Shown: in pieces, positions 35,657 through 45,686 of the stretch
Numbering within the stretch: the first letter of the stretch is position 1
Layout: the number at the start of each line of letters is the position of its first letter
DNA from: Burkholderia sp. S171
GTDB taxonomy: Bacteria; Pseudomonadota; Gammaproteobacteria; Burkholderiales; Burkholderiaceae
Assembly: GCF_009766085.1 (NCBI RefSeq)
Contig: NZ_LMUF01000007.1
Location: 117,049-181,048, forward strand
DNA length: 64,000 nt
Direction of reading: 5' to 3'
Program-made: the position numbers and the translations under genes
The notes under the pieces: model-generated
What the model was told of the DNA's origin: nothing
What the model saw: the letters and a program-made list of their open reading frames with translations, nothing else
Databases searched by the model: none

Positions 35657-38600
35657 TCACCACGCGTACTTGACGCCGAGGCGCACGGCGTACTCGTGAT
35701 AGCTCTGTGCGCCCCATGCACCGCTGACGTTGCTCCACGCCGCCCATCGTTTTCCAAGATCGCCATTTACGCCTAGCTTGAGCTGGTATCGATTGGCGGG
35801 ATACAGACTACCGATTGGCAACTGATTGAACGAGACGGTGCTGTCGGTGTTCGTATGCCACCAGTTAGCTGTCGCGTAGAACTGCGCCTTTTTGTCCGCG
35901 CTGCGTTGAAAGGTGCGTTGCAGCCGGACTCCAAGGCGGGTGATTACGCCGCTGGAATTGGCTCCGTCCACGTAAGTGCCATTGGGCTCGGTCAGCGAGT
36001 TTTCCTGATAGTCAACGTAGATGAGCTGTCCCTGTGGCACGAATACCCAATCGCCAATCAGGGGGAGCGCATAGCCCAGCTCGCTGGATATCGCCCAGCC
36101 GTGGGCGTTGTAGTTCACCGTGGGCAGTTGGTCGCCCTCGACGTTGTTGTTGAACCAGCCGTACTGGACCCAGGTGTCCGCATAGGCTCCGAGTCGACGC
36201 TCGTCGCTCTGATACCAGGTTCCATAACCCCCGACGCTGTAGCCTTGAACGTTTCCGTGTGCGCGTGCAGGGTTGTCCGCTGCGTCTACGTTGCTCCGGG
36301 CTGTCATGTAACTTGCCGTCAGTCCGAGATGCAGGAGATCGCCACCGTTGGTTAGCCTTTTTTGGGCGACTTCCGCGCCCCCTTGCATCTGGAAGGAGTC
36401 GGTGTTCACGTTGAATGTCCCGTCACGGCTATCGCTGCCTTCCGAGCGTCCCTCGACCCTTAACCACACCGTGCCTGGCCTGGTCGATTTACCGCCGGAG
36501 CTGGCGCTTTGCGAGGTGTCCCCGTCGCGATCGTCCAGACTGTGAACAAACATTTCCGCTGCCACACGCTGGTTAGCCAGGTAAGCCGCCACTTCTGGCC
36601 GGTAGAGCGGCTGAGGCGGGCCGGGCGGTGTGGGTGGCGAAGGTGGCGAAGGTGGAGCAGGCGGTGTCGGAGGGATCGGATCGCGTTCGGAGCGCAAGTA
36701 CCAGTTCCCGTCCGGATTTTTTTCGCCGCCCTGAAACAGCTGATATTCAAACGGTCCAGCCACTGCGCGGCCGACCAACGCAAAAGCGCCTGCCGCCGAG
36801 TGGCTGGGGTCCTGAACCTGTACCACCTGGATTCCATTTCCCAAGGTCCCGGCACCCGCGCCGCCGACGTTGGTCACCGCTATCTGCGTCGCGCCTTTAG
36901 CGCCAACCGACGTGGCGTCGACCACCAGCAAATCGGAGTTCGAAGCGGGGCCACCTTCGTTCAGCACAGCGTCGATCAGGACTTTCCCTCCGTTCGACGT
37001 ATACGTGCCGCCCGAGACAATCATGCGGTCACCGCTGACGCCATTGGACATCGTAATCGTGCCGCGATTGTCAAGGTTGCCCGCAACGGTAAAGGTCGCA
37101 TCCGGGCCATTTGCGAAGGCGGGCAACGCATTGCCCACGCCAATCAGACCATTGTTGATGACGGATCCCGTGACTTTGCCGTAGCCGCCCAGTGCACCGG
37201 CTGCGTCGACCGTGACCAGGCCCCCGCCCGCCAGTTCGGCTCCGGTATGTACCGGATCTCCGACAGCCAGGGTGCCGGCCGTGATATTGGTACTGCCGCT
37301 GTAAGTCTGCAAGCCGTTGAAGATGACCTTGCCGCTACCCGCCTGTGTCACCGATCCCGTGCCGCTGATGATGCCGTCAAAGCGCAGGCTGTCCGAGCGG
37401 TTGAAGACCAATGCCCCGTTGTCGGTCACATTTCCGACGATGCTGCCGCTGGCGCCGCCGTTGCCGATTTGCAGGGTGCCGGCGGCAATGGTGGTGCCCC
37501 CGCTGTAGGTGCTGTTGCCGGTGAGTATTGTGGTGCCGCTGCCGCTTTGGGTCAGGGTGCCGGTGCCGCTGACGACACCGGCATACGTGCTGGCGTCGCT
37601 GCGGTTGAGCACGACGGCGCCGTTGTCAGTAATGTCGCCAGCGTAGCTGCCACTGGCGCCGCCATCACCGATCTGCAGGGTGCCGGCGGCAACGTTGGTG
37701 GTCCCTGTGTAGGTATTGTCGCCGGTGAGAATGAGGGTGCCGCCGTTGTTGGTCAGCGCACCACTGGTGCCGCTGATAAGGCCACTGAAGGTGCCGCCGT
37801 TGTTGATGGTGAGGTTGCCAGCGTTGATGTCGAGGGTGCCCGCACCGCCGAGTGCACCGATTGTTTGGGTCTTGCCGTTGATGTCTGCCGCGGTGCCCGC
37901 ATTCAAGGCCAGTAAAGCGGTGTTGCCCAACGCGCTGTCGCTGCCGAGCACGAGGGTGCCGCCGCCAACCGTGGTGTCGCCGGTGTAGTCGTTGGCGGCG
38001 TTGTTCAGGGTGATGCTGTTGGTGGCGTTAATGAGCAAGCCGCCGCTGCCGGTGATCCTGGCTTTCATGTCGGCGCCGCCGGCCACGGTGTCTGTATCGC
38101 CGGCCAGGGCGAGGGTCTGTCCAGCCTGCAAGTTCAGCTGGCTGAGTGTGTAGGCAGCGTAGAGGCCGGTGCCGTTGCCGCTGCTCAGGCCGTAGTTGTA
38201 GCTGCCGATAGCGACGGTGTCGTTGTTTTGGCGGATGCCGACTTGCGATTCGATCAGGGGCTTGCCGGTAAGGTCAGTGAGCGCCAGGTTTCCGGCGCTT
38301 CCGCTCACGCTGGCGGCGCTGATCAGTTGAGTGGCCGCGCCGTCGTCTTGCTGCAGCAACGAGGCTCCCTGGCTGACCGTACTGACGGGGTCGATGCTGA
38401 CCGTGCCGCTATTCAGGGCGAGGGCGAGGGTGCTGATGCTGCCGGCCGGCAGGTCGGCAAACGACACGGCGCCGCCATTCAGTGTGAGGTTGCCGACTGC
38501 TTGAGTGCCTGTCGCGGACACGTTGGTGATATTGCCGGTGTTCAGTTGCAGGGTGGCGTTGTGCAGCGTATTCGTGTTGTTGCCGGACAGGTTGAAGGTG

Positions 38601-40174
38601 CCCTGATTGAGGACAACGGTGCCGGCGAAGGCGCTGCCCACGCCTGTGCCGAAGCTGAAGATATCGGTGCCGCTGCCCAGTGTGACGTCGAATGCGCCAT
38701 TACCCGTCAGGGCATTGGCGAAGGTGGCGTTTCCACCGGCCGGGGCGCTGATTAAAAGCGTGCCGGCGGCGCCGATGTTCGCCGCGCCACTGCCAATGCT
38801 GCCGCCGTTGCCAATTTGCAAAGAGCCGGCGCTGACGTTGGTGCCGCCGGTATAGGTGTTGTTGCCTGTCAGAATCAAGGTGCCACCCTGGCCCGCCTGG
38901 GTGAGGCCGCCGGAACCACTGACCACATTGGCGTAAGTCACCGAATCAGACCGGTTGAAGCGCAACTGACCGCCGCTGTCGGTGACTACATTGCCGTTGA
39001 CGCTACCGGCGGCGCCGCCGTCACCTATTTGCAGCGTGCCGCCGTTGGAGACGCTGGAGCCGCTGCCCGCACCGCCGTTCGTGACCTGGCCCGTAATGAT
39101 CAGCGTGCCGTTTTGCACGTTGAGCGCGGCAGCACTGGCTGCTGTCGTCCCTACGTTGCCGCTCAATGTCCATGTGCCGCTGCCCAGTGCAGAGACAGTG
39201 GATAAACCGCTGAACGTATTGCCCGCGCTGCCATTTCCTTGTAACGCGAGCGTGTTGTTGCTGCCACTGCTGGTGACCGAGCCGTTCAGCACACTGCCGG
39301 TCTGCAGGATCAACTGGTTATTGTTGGTGGAGAAATTGACGGCGATGCCGCCCGTTCCGGTGATGGTGCCGGAGTTGGTTAACGTGACTGCCGCGGTGCC
39401 TTGCAGGAAGACACCTGCTCCAGCACCCGAGATAGTGCCCGTGTTGGTGATCGTCCCGGTACTTGTGCCGCGTATATACAGCCCAAACGATGCCGAGGAA
39501 GTAATTAGGCCGGCATTGTTGATCGTTATGGGTCCGCTATTATTTATGATACCGGGAGCGCTACTACTAAGCGTGCCAGTAGCGGATTGTGTGACAGACC
39601 CGCCATACGTGAGTGCGACTGCGCCCGAGCTGCCGGAAATATTGCCGTCATTAAAAATATTGGTCACAGCCGCCGCGGTACGGCCCGTGGCCAAGATGCC
39701 ATAAAATTGACCCGAACTGATACTGGCTCCGCCATGATTGACGATGGTGCCACCATTGTTCAACTGGACTGCGGCAACCTGATTCGGGGCACTGATGCTA
39801 CCGAAGTTATCCAGTTTAACGCCGCTGGCCGTGGCTGAATCGAGCTGAATTCCAGCATCGAAGCCACTGCTAGTCGTCGTGATCGAGCCGTTGTTGGTCA
39901 ACTGCCAGTCCTTCGAATTGTTTCCGGAAATGCCCGTTCCGGTCACCTTGATCGTGGTGGCGGCTGGCGCCACAAAGGTAGCGGTGGTTGGGTCCAGCGT
40001 TTGCAAGACGACGGTAGTGGTCGAGCTATTGATTGTCGTTGCGTAAGTTCTTCCTGAAGGAGTCAACCCCAGTAAAAACGGAGCTCCGATGACAAGCGCA
40101 TTGATTGTTGCGCTGATCAATGGATAGCGCAATTTAAGGATAGTTACCTGTCTTGGCGAACACGATTTAGGCAT
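35657..40174 (-). CDS. Large autotransporter (type Va secretion) with beta-strand repeats
   Basis: A 1505-residue outer-membrane autotransporter. A long basic-then-hydrophobic signal region (about 1-45, processed near GRTYA) precedes a Ser/Thr/Gly/Asn-rich passenger. The passenger contains autotransporter-associated beta-strand repeats such as GTLILTGDNTYTGTTNVAAG (about 388-455 and 805-970), predicting a right-handed beta-helix. A Pro-rich linker (about 1168-1191, PPTPPAPPSPPSPP) leads to the beta-barrel of about 270 residues. The barrel ends YAVRLGVKYAW, with the terminal aromatic residue used in BAM recognition. Ligand is unknown; adhesion or biofilm roles are typical. Composition and the AT-rich upstream region suggest possible horizontal acquisition. 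Confidence 0.92.
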   Translation of the reverse strand: MPKSCSPRQVTILKLRYPLISATINALVIGAPFLLGLTPSGRTYATTINSSTTTVVLQTLDPTTATFVAPAATTIKVTGTGISGNNSKDWQLTNNGSITTTSSGFDAGIQLDSATASGVKLDNFGSISAPNQVAAVQLNNGGTIVNHGGASISSGQFYGILATGRTAAAVTNIFNDGNISGSSGAVALTYGGSVTQSATGTLSSSAPGIINNSGPITINNAGLITSSASFGLYIRGTSTGTITNTGTISGAGAGVFLQGTAAVTLTNSGTITGTGGIAVNFSTNNNQLILQTGSVLNGSVTSSGSNNTLALQGNGSAGNTFSGLSTVSALGSGTWTLSGNVGTTAASAAALNVQNGTLIITGQVTNGGAGSGSSVSNGGTLQIGDGGAAGSVNGNVVTDSGGQLRFNRSDSVTYANVVSGSGGLTQAGQGGTLILTGNNTYTGGTNVSAGSLQIGNGGSIGSGAANIGAAGTLLISAPAGGNATFANALTGNGAFDVTLGSGTDIFSFGTGVGSAFAGTVVLNQGTFNLSGNNTNTLHNATLQLNTGNITNVSATGTQAVGNLTLNGGAVSFADLPAGSISTLALALNSGTVSIDPVSTVSQGASLLQQDDGAATQLISAASVSGSAGNLALTDLTGKPLIESQVGIRQNNDTVAIGSYNYGLSSGNGTGLYAAYTLSQLNLQAGQTLALAGDTDTVAGGADMKARITGSGGLLINATNSITLNNAANDYTGDTTVGGGTLVLGSDSALGNTALLALNAGTAADINGKTQTIGALGGAGTLDINAGNLTINNGGTFSGLISGTSGALTNNGGTLILTGDNTYTGTTNVAAGTLQIGDGGASGSYAGDITDNGAVVLNRSDASTYAGVVSGTGTLTQSGSGTTILTGNSTYSGGTTIAAGTLQIGNGGASGSIVGNVTDNGALVFNRSDSLRFDGIISGTGSVTQAGSGKVIFNGLQTYSGSTNITAGTLAVGDPVHTGAELAGGGLVTVDAAGALGGYGKVTGSVINNGLIGVGNALPAFANGPDATFTVAGNLDNRGTITMSNGVSGDRMIVSGGTYTSNGGKVLIDAVLNEGGPASNSDLLVVDATSVGAKGATQIAVTNVGGAGAGTLGNGIQVVQVQDPSHSAAGAFALVGRAVAGPFEYQLFQGGEKNPDGNWYLRSERDPIPPTPPAPPSPPSPPTPPGPPQPLYRPEVAAYLANQRVAAEMFVHSLDDRDGDTSQSASSGGKSTRPGTVWLRVEGRSEGSDSRDGTFNVNTDSFQMQGGAEVAQKRLTNGGDLLHLGLTASYMTARSNVDAADNPARAHGNVQGYSVGGYGTWYQSDERRLGAYADTWVQYGWFNNNVEGDQLPTVNYNAHGWAISSELGYALPLIGDWVFVPQGQLIYVDYQENSLTEPNGTYVDGANSSGVITRLGVRLQRTFQRSADKKAQFYATANWWHTNTDSTVSFNQLPIGSLYPANRYQLKLGVNGDLGKRWAAWSNVSGAWGAQSYHEYAVRLGVKYAW
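37270..37760. repeat. Imperfect DNA repeats coding autotransporter beta-strand units
   Basis: Three consecutive units of about 150 bp encode LTQxGxGTxILTGNxTYxGGT, xAAGTLQIGxGGASGS and NRSDxxxxxGVxSGTG-like strings. A related copy lies at about 38,810-39,010. Their similarity gives a substrate for recombination that could vary passenger length. Confidence 0.75.
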
Positions 40175-40815
40175 GTTGGTAATCTTCGGACGAACCCAGG
40201 ATGTCTTGATCGCTCAAACCTTTCGGCGCAGAAACGCTCGGCGGGGGAAGTATCTTGAATTGAAGAATAGTTTGCTACATTTTTAACATCCCCATTGATT
40301 TCAAAATTTCGTTTTTATACATATGCTGGAAATTCTGAACATTATCGAAATGCTGCTTGATCTGATTGTATTTCAGTAATCTATTTTTTTAAAAAATAGC
40401 GTTAACGTTTGAGTCGATCACGTGAAATAAAATGCGGGAAAATTATTTTCAGGATCGGCTGGCAAAAATCACGCGAGAGACAGGTGTTATCAGTGGAATC
40501 CATTGTCGGACACATTATTTACAACGGTGTTGTCAGGCGCCAACATGTTGAAGTGCATGTGTTCACACAACCAGAAATGCCGGCGCCGCAGCTGGTATTT
40601 GATTTTAGGTGGGATGACCTGTTTATTCTAAACCTCTTGAAATTCTGATTCAATCTATAAAATTTCAGGATTAAAAATCTTGAAATAATTAAGCCGAATC
40701 ATGCTCCGACCAAAACAATAAATCCCTTGACGCCTTCTCCGTGTGCGCCAACAATCACCCCCACAGCATCTCAAAAACAGGATGCTAATCGCACAGCCTC
40801 TGGTATTTCATAATC
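40175..40815. other. AT-rich intergenic region between autotransporter and napE
   Basis: These 641 bases are visibly more AT-rich than their surroundings. They hold an AT palindrome of 9-bp arms (40381-40399), the palindrome CGTTAACG (40400-40407), and the inverted repeat AGCATC-N10-GATGCT (40765-40786) 29 bp ahead of napE. Candidate promoters for both divergent transcripts must lie here, but I see no clean -35/-10 pair or FNR box. The one longer open frame (TTG at 40409, 79 codons) is not convincing. Confidence 0.55.
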
Positions 40816-40974
40816 ATGACGGAAACCGAAACTCCCCTTCGAAAGACGGAAGAGCTCCGTAGCTTCCTCTTTCTGACCATCATCATGGTTCCTGTATTGA
40901 CCATCATGTTTGTTGCCATTTATGGCTTCAGCGTGTGGTTCTATCAAATGCTGATCGGCGGTCCGCCTCACTGA
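40816..40974 (+). CDS. napE: Periplasmic nitrate reductase subunit NapE
   Basis: A 52-residue membrane protein with one transmembrane helix (about 19-44, LFLTIIMVPVLTIMFVAIYG), preceded by a charged TPLRKTEELRSF segment that is typical of NapE. Function in the Nap system is unknown; it occurs only with nap genes. No Shine-Dalgarno is visible ahead of the ATG, but the length and helix position match the family. It starts the nap-ccm gene series. Confidence 0.85.
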   Translation: MTETETPLRKTEELRSFLFLTIIMVPVLTIMFVAIYGFSVWFYQMLIGGPPH

Positions 40975-41027
40975 ATAACGCGCGGATTAATTCGTTTCAT
41001 GTAATTGAAAGCGACAGGAGTCGATTT

Positions 41028-41363
41028 ATGTCTGCACGCCTGAAAAATGCATTCGTTGAACTCGTTTCAATTCCCGAGGCACATATTGCGGGAATTGTCG
41101 TGCATGCAAGTCAATCGAATCTTGAAAATATCAAGCAGGCTATTTCACTTCTGCCGGGGTCCGAGATCCACGTGACCAGTCCTGAAGGGAAAATAATCGT
41201 GACCCTGGAGGCGCGCCGCTCCGTTGACATCGTCGATCAACTGAATGCCATCCATGCGCTTCCGGGTGTGTATTCGGCTTCGCTTGTTTATCAGCATCAC
41301 GAGGATATTGAAGCGCTCGACCAGGAGATTCGTGATGAGCCTGACGCGTCGAAGCTTTATTAA
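41028..41363 (+). CDS. napD: NapA maturation chaperone NapD
   Basis: A 111-residue cytosolic chaperone that binds the Tat signal peptide of NapA and controls its maturation. The ferredoxin-like fold begins [19 protein letters not shown] and includes the [16 protein letters not shown] strand. The ATG at 41028 follows ACAGGAG. Its 3' end overlaps the napA start by 29 nt, giving direct coupling of chaperone and substrate. The C-terminal 15 residues are an acidic tail. Confidence 0.9.
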   Translation: MSARLKNAFVELVSIPEAHIAGIVVHASQSNLENIKQAISLLPGSEIHVTSPEGKIIVTLEARRSVDIVDQLNAIHALPGVYSASLVYQHHEDIEALDQEIRDEPDASKLY

Positions 41364-43839
41364 ACAGACCGCGGCGGCTACCGCCGCATCAGCGGCCGGC
41401 GTCGCGCTGCCGGTGCTCTCCGCTAGTGTGAACAAGGCCGTCGCCGCTGTCGCCGAGGCCGACGTGACCTGGTCGAAGGCGCCATGCCGCTTTTGCGGGA
41501 CGGGCTGCGGTGTGAGCGTAGGTGTAAAAGCCGGCAGGGTGGTCGCTACCCAAGGCGATCCGCTCGCCGAGGTGAATCGCGGCCTGAATTGCGTAAAAGG
41601 TTATTTTCTCTCGAAGATCATGTACGGCGAGGACCGCCTGACCACGCCGCTGCTGCGCATGAAGGACGGCAAGTACGCGAAGGACGGCGAGTTCACCCCG
41701 GTCTCGTGGGACCAGGCATTCAGCACGATGGCCGATCAGTTCAAGCGCGTGCTGAAAGCGAAGGGGCCGACAGCGGTCGGCATGTTCGGCTCGGGTCAGT
41801 GGACGGTGTTCGAAGGCTACGCGGCGGTGAAACTCATGAAGGCGGGGTTTCGCAGCAACAATCTCGATCCGAACGCGCGGCATTGCATGGCGTCGGCGGT
41901 GACCGGTTTCATGCGCACCTTCGGCATGGACGAACCCATGGGCTGCTACGACGACATCGAGCAAGCCGACGCATTCGTGCTGTGGGGATCGAACATGTCG
42001 GAGATGCATCCGATCCTCTGGACCCGCGTGACGGACCGCAAGCTGAGCGTCCCGAAGACAACGGTCGCGGTGCTGTCAACGTTCGAACATCGCAGCTTTG
42101 ATCTTGCCGACTATCGGGTGATCTTCACGCCCCAGTCCGACCTCGCGATCATGAATTACATCGCGAACGTGATCATCAAGACGAATCGCGTGAACAAGGA
42201 CTTTGTTTCGAAGCACGTGACGTTCAAGGAAGGTAATACGGATATTGGCTATGGCCTGCGTCCCGATCATCCGTTGCAGAAAGCCGCTAAAAATGCAGGC
42301 GATCCGAATGGTTCGAAGCCCATGGACTTCGATGCGTTCGCGCGCTTCGTCTCGAAGTACGACGCGGATTACGTGACGAAGTTGTCGGGCGTGCCCAAGG
42401 TGAAGCTCGATCAGCTTGCGGAGCTTTACGCCAATCCGAATATCAAGGTGATGTCGTTCTGGACCATGGGTTTCAACCAGCACACGCGCGGCACGTGGGC
42501 GAACAACATGATCTACAACCTTCACTTGCTGACGGGCAAGATCACAACGCCAGGCAACAGCCCGTTCTCGCTCACGGGCCAACCGTCGGCATGCGGCACG
42601 GCGCGGGAAGTGGGGACGTTCTCGCATCGGCTGCCGGCGGACATGGTGGTGACCAACCCCGAACACAGGGCACACGCGGAGCAGATCTGGCGGCTGCCCG
42701 CGGGCACGATTCCGGAGAAACCTGGCTATCACGCGGTGATGCAGAACCGCATGCTGAAGGACGGCAAGCTGAACGCGTATTGGGTCATGTGCAACAACAA
42801 CGTTCAGGCGGGCGCGAACCTGAACGAAGAGACGCTGCCGGGATATCGGAACCCAGAGAATTTCATTGTGGTGTCGGACGTGTATCCGACCGCAACGGCC
42901 GTGTCCGCCGATCTGATCCTGCCCGCGGCGATGTGGGTGGAGAAGGAGGGAGCGTACGGCAATGCCGAGCGCCGGACGCAGTTCTGGCATCAACTGGTGG
43001 AAGCGCCCAATGGCGCGCGCTCCGATTTATGGCAACTGATGGAGTTCTCGAAGTACTTCAAGGTCGAGGAAGTCTGGCCGCCGGAGTTGATTTCGAAGAA
43101 GCCGGAACTGAGGGGAAAGACGCTATTCGACGTGCTATACCGCAACGGCCAGGTCGATAAATTTCCCAGTAAAGATAGCAATCCGAACTATAAGAACAAT
43201 GAAGCGAAGGCCTTTGGTTTTTATGTGCAGAAGGGGCTCTTCGAGGAATACGCGAGCTTCGGCCGCGGGCATGGTCACGATCTCGCCCCCTTCGACGCTT
43301 ATCACGAAGCGCGCGGTTTGCGTTGGCCGGTCGTGGATGGCAAGGAAACGCGTTGGCGTTATAAGGAGGGATCGGATCCTTACGTAAAAGCCGGCACCGG
43401 TTACCAGTTCTACGGAAACAAGGACGGCCGCGCAGTGATTTTCGCGTTGCCGTACGAACCGCCGGCGGAGGCGCCCGACAAGGAATTTCCGTTCTGGCTC
43501 GCAACGGGACGCGTGCTCGAACACTGGCATTCCGGATCGATGACGCGCCGTGTGCCGGAGTTATATCGAGCATTCCCGAACGCCGTATGTTTCATGCATC
43601 CCGACGATGCAAAAGCACTCGGCTTTCGACGCGGAGATGAAGTCAAGGTGATGTCGCGACGCGGTTTTATCCGTACGCGGATCGAGACACGCGGTCGTGA
43701 CAAACCGCCGCGCGGTCTCGTGTTCGTACCGTGGTTCGACGCGAGCCAGCTGATCAACAAAGTAACGCTCGACGCCACCGACCCGATCTCGCTACAGACC
43801 GACTACAAGAAGTGCGCCGTCAAGATTGTCCGAGTCTGA
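41335..43839 (+). CDS. napA: Periplasmic nitrate reductase catalytic subunit NapA
   Basis: An 834-residue molybdenum bis-MGD and [4Fe-4S] enzyme that reduces nitrate to nitrite in the periplasm. The Tat signal is RRSFIK (residues 5-10). The cluster ligands are C51, C54, C58 and C86, and the Mo-coordinating cysteine is C184 in NARHCMAS. The start is the ATG at 41335, inside napD, with CAGGAG 10 bases upstream; a GTG three bases earlier is an alternative. It receives electrons from NapB/NapC. Full length, no damage seen. Confidence 0.97.
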   Translation: MSLTRRSFIKQTAAATAASAAGVALPVLSASVNKAVAAVAEADVTWSKAPCRFCGTGCGVSVGVKAGRVVATQGDPLAEVNRGLNCVKGYFLSKIMYGEDRLTTPLLRMKDGKYAKDGEFTPVSWDQAFSTMADQFKRVLKAKGPTAVGMFGSGQWTVFEGYAAVKLMKAGFRSNNLDPNARHCMASAVTGFMRTFGMDEPMGCYDDIEQADAFVLWGSNMSEMHPILWTRVTDRKLSVPKTTVAVLSTFEHRSFDLADYRVIFTPQSDLAIMNYIANVIIKTNRVNKDFVSKHVTFKEGNTDIGYGLRPDHPLQKAAKNAGDPNGSKPMDFDAFARFVSKYDADYVTKLSGVPKVKLDQLAELYANPNIKVMSFWTMGFNQHTRGTWANNMIYNLHLLTGKITTPGNSPFSLTGQPSACGTAREVGTFSHRLPADMVVTNPEHRAHAEQIWRLPAGTIPEKPGYHAVMQNRMLKDGKLNAYWVMCNNNVQAGANLNEETLPGYRNPENFIVVSDVYPTATAVSADLILPAAMWVEKEGAYGNAERRTQFWHQLVEAPNGARSDLWQLMEFSKYFKVEEVWPPELISKKPELRGKTLFDVLYRNGQVDKFPSKDSNPNYKNNEAKAFGFYVQKGLFEEYASFGRGHGHDLAPFDAYHEARGLRWPVVDGKETRWRYKEGSDPYVKAGTGYQFYGNKDGRAVIFALPYEPPAEAPDKEFPFWLATGRVLEHWHSGSMTRRVPELYRAFPNAVCFMHPDDAKALGFRRGDEVKVMSRRGFIRTRIETRGRDKPPRGLVFVPWFDASQLINKVTLDATDPISLQTDYKKCAVKIVRV

Positions 43840-43849
43840 GGAGGCGGCC

Positions 43850-44356
43850 ATGCGAGCGTGGACCGTGGTGGTTGCAGCAAGTCTTTGCGTTTTTTCCCAG
43901 GCGGCGTCGACCCAGCCGGTGATTCCTGCCGAACCGTTTCACGACGCCATGCGCGGCACGACGCCGATCGATGAAGAGGCGAAACCGCCGTTGATTGCAC
44001 CTATCGAAAATAAGGATGTCATCCGTGGCCGCGCCTATGCACAGCAGCCGCCGACGATCCCGCACAAGATCGACGGTTATCAACTCGACAAGAACGCCAA
44101 CCGCTGCCTCGCGTGCCATGCGAGGAGCCGCGCGGCCGAGAGTGGAGCCGTGCCCATCGGCGTATCGCATTACCTCACCCGAGACAACGTCACGCTCGGA
44201 AGCCTCTCGCCACGGCGCTATTTCTGCACGCAGTGTCATGTCCCGCAAGCCGATACGAAGCCGCTTGTCGGCAACACGTTCAAGGATGCGGAAGATGTGC
44301 GCGTCGCGCCCGGGCCTCTCGGTTCGTTCGGGCCGAATGCGGCCGGGAAGAAGTAG
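43850..44356 (+). CDS. napB: Nitrate reductase cytochrome c subunit NapB
   Basis: A 168-residue periplasmic diheme cytochrome c. After a signal peptide (about 1-20), the two covalent heme sites are CLACH (86-90) and CTQCH (126-130), with distal His ligands such as H72 and H108 nearby. It transfers electrons from NapC to NapA. GAGGAGGC overlaps the space after the napA stop, 10 bp away. Heme attachment requires the ccm genes downstream. Confidence 0.95.
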   Translation: MRAWTVVVAASLCVFSQAASTQPVIPAEPFHDAMRGTTPIDEEAKPPLIAPIENKDVIRGRAYAQQPPTIPHKIDGYQLDKNANRCLACHARSRAAESGAVPIGVSHYLTRDNVTLGSLSPRRYFCTQCHVPQADTKPLVGNTFKDAEDVRVAPGPLGSFGPNAAGKK

Positions 44357-44365
44357 GAGTGTGCG

Positions 44366-44980
44366 ATGTTCGACCTGATAAAGCGCTACTGGCAGACGAT
44401 CAACCGTCCAAGCACTTACTACAGCCTGGGCTTCCTGACGCTAGGCGGGTTTATCGCGGGCGTGGTGTTCTGGGGTGCGTTCAACACGGCGCTGGAAGTG
44501 ACGAGCACTGAGGCGTTCTGCACGAGTTGCCACGAGATGCACGACAACACGTTCGCAGAGCTGAAGAGCACGATTCATTACAGCAACCGTAGCGGCGTGC
44601 GTGCGATCTGCTCCAACTGCCATGTGCCGCACAACTGGACGGACAAGATCGCCAGAAAGATGCAGGCGTCGAAAGAGGTGTGGGCGAAGGTGTTCGGCAC
44701 GGTCAGCACGCGTGAGAAGTTCCAGGAGAAACGGCTCGAACTCGCCGAACACGAATGGCGCCGCATGAAAGCAAACGATTCGCTGGAGTGCCGAAATTGC
44801 CACTCGTTCGAGTCGATGGATTTCACGCGCCAGAGTCCGCGGGCGCAGAACGCGCATCAGCGTTTTCTCGGCACGGGCGAGAAAACGTGTATCGATTGTC
44901 ACAAGGGTATTGCACACGAATTGCCGGACATGACTCAGGCAATGCGAGATCAACAGCTGCGCGAAGCGCGTTCACATTGA
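44366..44980 (+). CDS. napC: Membrane tetraheme quinol dehydrogenase NapC
   Basis: A 204-residue NapC/NirT-type cytochrome: an N-terminal transmembrane anchor (about 20-42) and a periplasmic domain with four CxxCH sites beginning at C52, C82, C142 and C175. It oxidises quinol and reduces NapB. No napG or napH is present, so quinol-to-nitrate flow here goes through NapC alone. It starts 9 bp after napB and ends 10 bp before ccmA. Confidence 0.95.
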   Translation: MFDLIKRYWQTINRPSTYYSLGFLTLGGFIAGVVFWGAFNTALEVTSTEAFCTSCHEMHDNTFAELKSTIHYSNRSGVRAICSNCHVPHNWTDKIARKMQASKEVWAKVFGTVSTREKFQEKRLELAEHEWRRMKANDSLECRNCHSFESMDFTRQSPRAQNAHQRFLGTGEKTCIDCHKGIAHELPDMTQAMRDQQLREARSH

Positions 44981-44990
44981 GAGGTCTACG

Positions 44991-45686
44991 ATGAAGCAGA
45001 ACACGTTTATCCCGTCGGAATTCTCTTCGGCACGATCGGCAAATGCACTTTTGTCTGTCGACAAACTAGCCTTCGACCGTGGGGGGCAAAGGCTCTTTAG
45101 CGACGTCGGGTTCGACGTTGACGCCGGCCAGGTGCTGCAGATCCACGGCCCGAACGGCAGCGGCAAGACCACGCTGCTGCGCGTGCTCGCGGGTCTGTTG
45201 CAACCGAGCGCGGGCACGGTGCGATGGCGCGGCAGGGATGCGCAGGCACGTCCGGAAGTGTGGCGGCAGTCACTAGCCTATCTTGGGCATCTGAACGGCA
45301 TCAGCGACGATCTGACCGCTGCCGAGAATTTGACCTTCAGCTCGGTGCTAGGCGAGGTAGCCGAAGAGCGGATAGAGGTCGAGGAGAAAGCGCTGGAGAG
45401 CGTGGGACTTGACCGCTACCGGCACGCGATTGTGCGCGGCTTGTCCGCGGGACAAAAGCGCCGGCTCGCTATTTCGCGGCTGTTGCTCGAACACAAGCCG
45501 CTGTGGTTGCTCGACGAACCGGCGGCAGCGCTGGACGAAGAGTCGTCCGGCGTGCTCGAACGCTGCATTGCGGGACACCTGGAGCGGGGCGGCATCGTAT
45601 TGATGACTACGCATAAGCTCATCACCACCGCGCCCTCGGCCACCCGCAATCTCTACTTCGAACCGTGCGGCCGATGTTCCGACTGA
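44991..45686 (+). CDS. ccmA: Heme exporter ATPase CcmA
   Basis: A 231-residue ABC ATPase of the cytochrome c maturation complex. Walker A GPNGSGKT (53-60), the signature GLSAGQKRRLAISRLLL and Walker B WLLDEPAAALD are intact. An N-terminal extension of about 20 residues precedes the usual start near LSVDKLAFDRGG. With CcmB it drives release of holo-CcmE from CcmC. It lies directly after napC. Confidence 0.95.
   Translation: MKQNTFIPSEFSSARSANALLSVDKLAFDRGGQRLFSDVGFDVDAGQVLQIHGPNGSGKTTLLRVLAGLLQPSAGTVRWRGRDAQARPEVWRQSLAYLGHLNGISDDLTAAENLTFSSVLGEVAEERIEVEEKALESVGLDRYRHAIVRGLSAGQKRRLAISRLLLEHKPLWLLDEPAAALDEESSGVLERCIAGHLERGGIVLMTTHKLITTAPSATRNLYFEPCGRCSD

Noticed and set aside
37270..37760. Regular repeats that might be taken for a CRISPR array
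   Set aside because: Units are imperfect, about 150 bp, in frame and encode beta-strand repeats; no short identical repeats with unique spacers.
36509..37915. 468-codon plus-strand frame inside the autotransporter
   Set aside because: Antisense shadow generated by the repeats and high GC; no start signal or domain.
40409..40648. 79-codon frame starting with TTG in the AT-rich region ahead of napE
   Set aside because: No ribosome site, atypical composition and no family resemblance; open frames of this size arise by chance.
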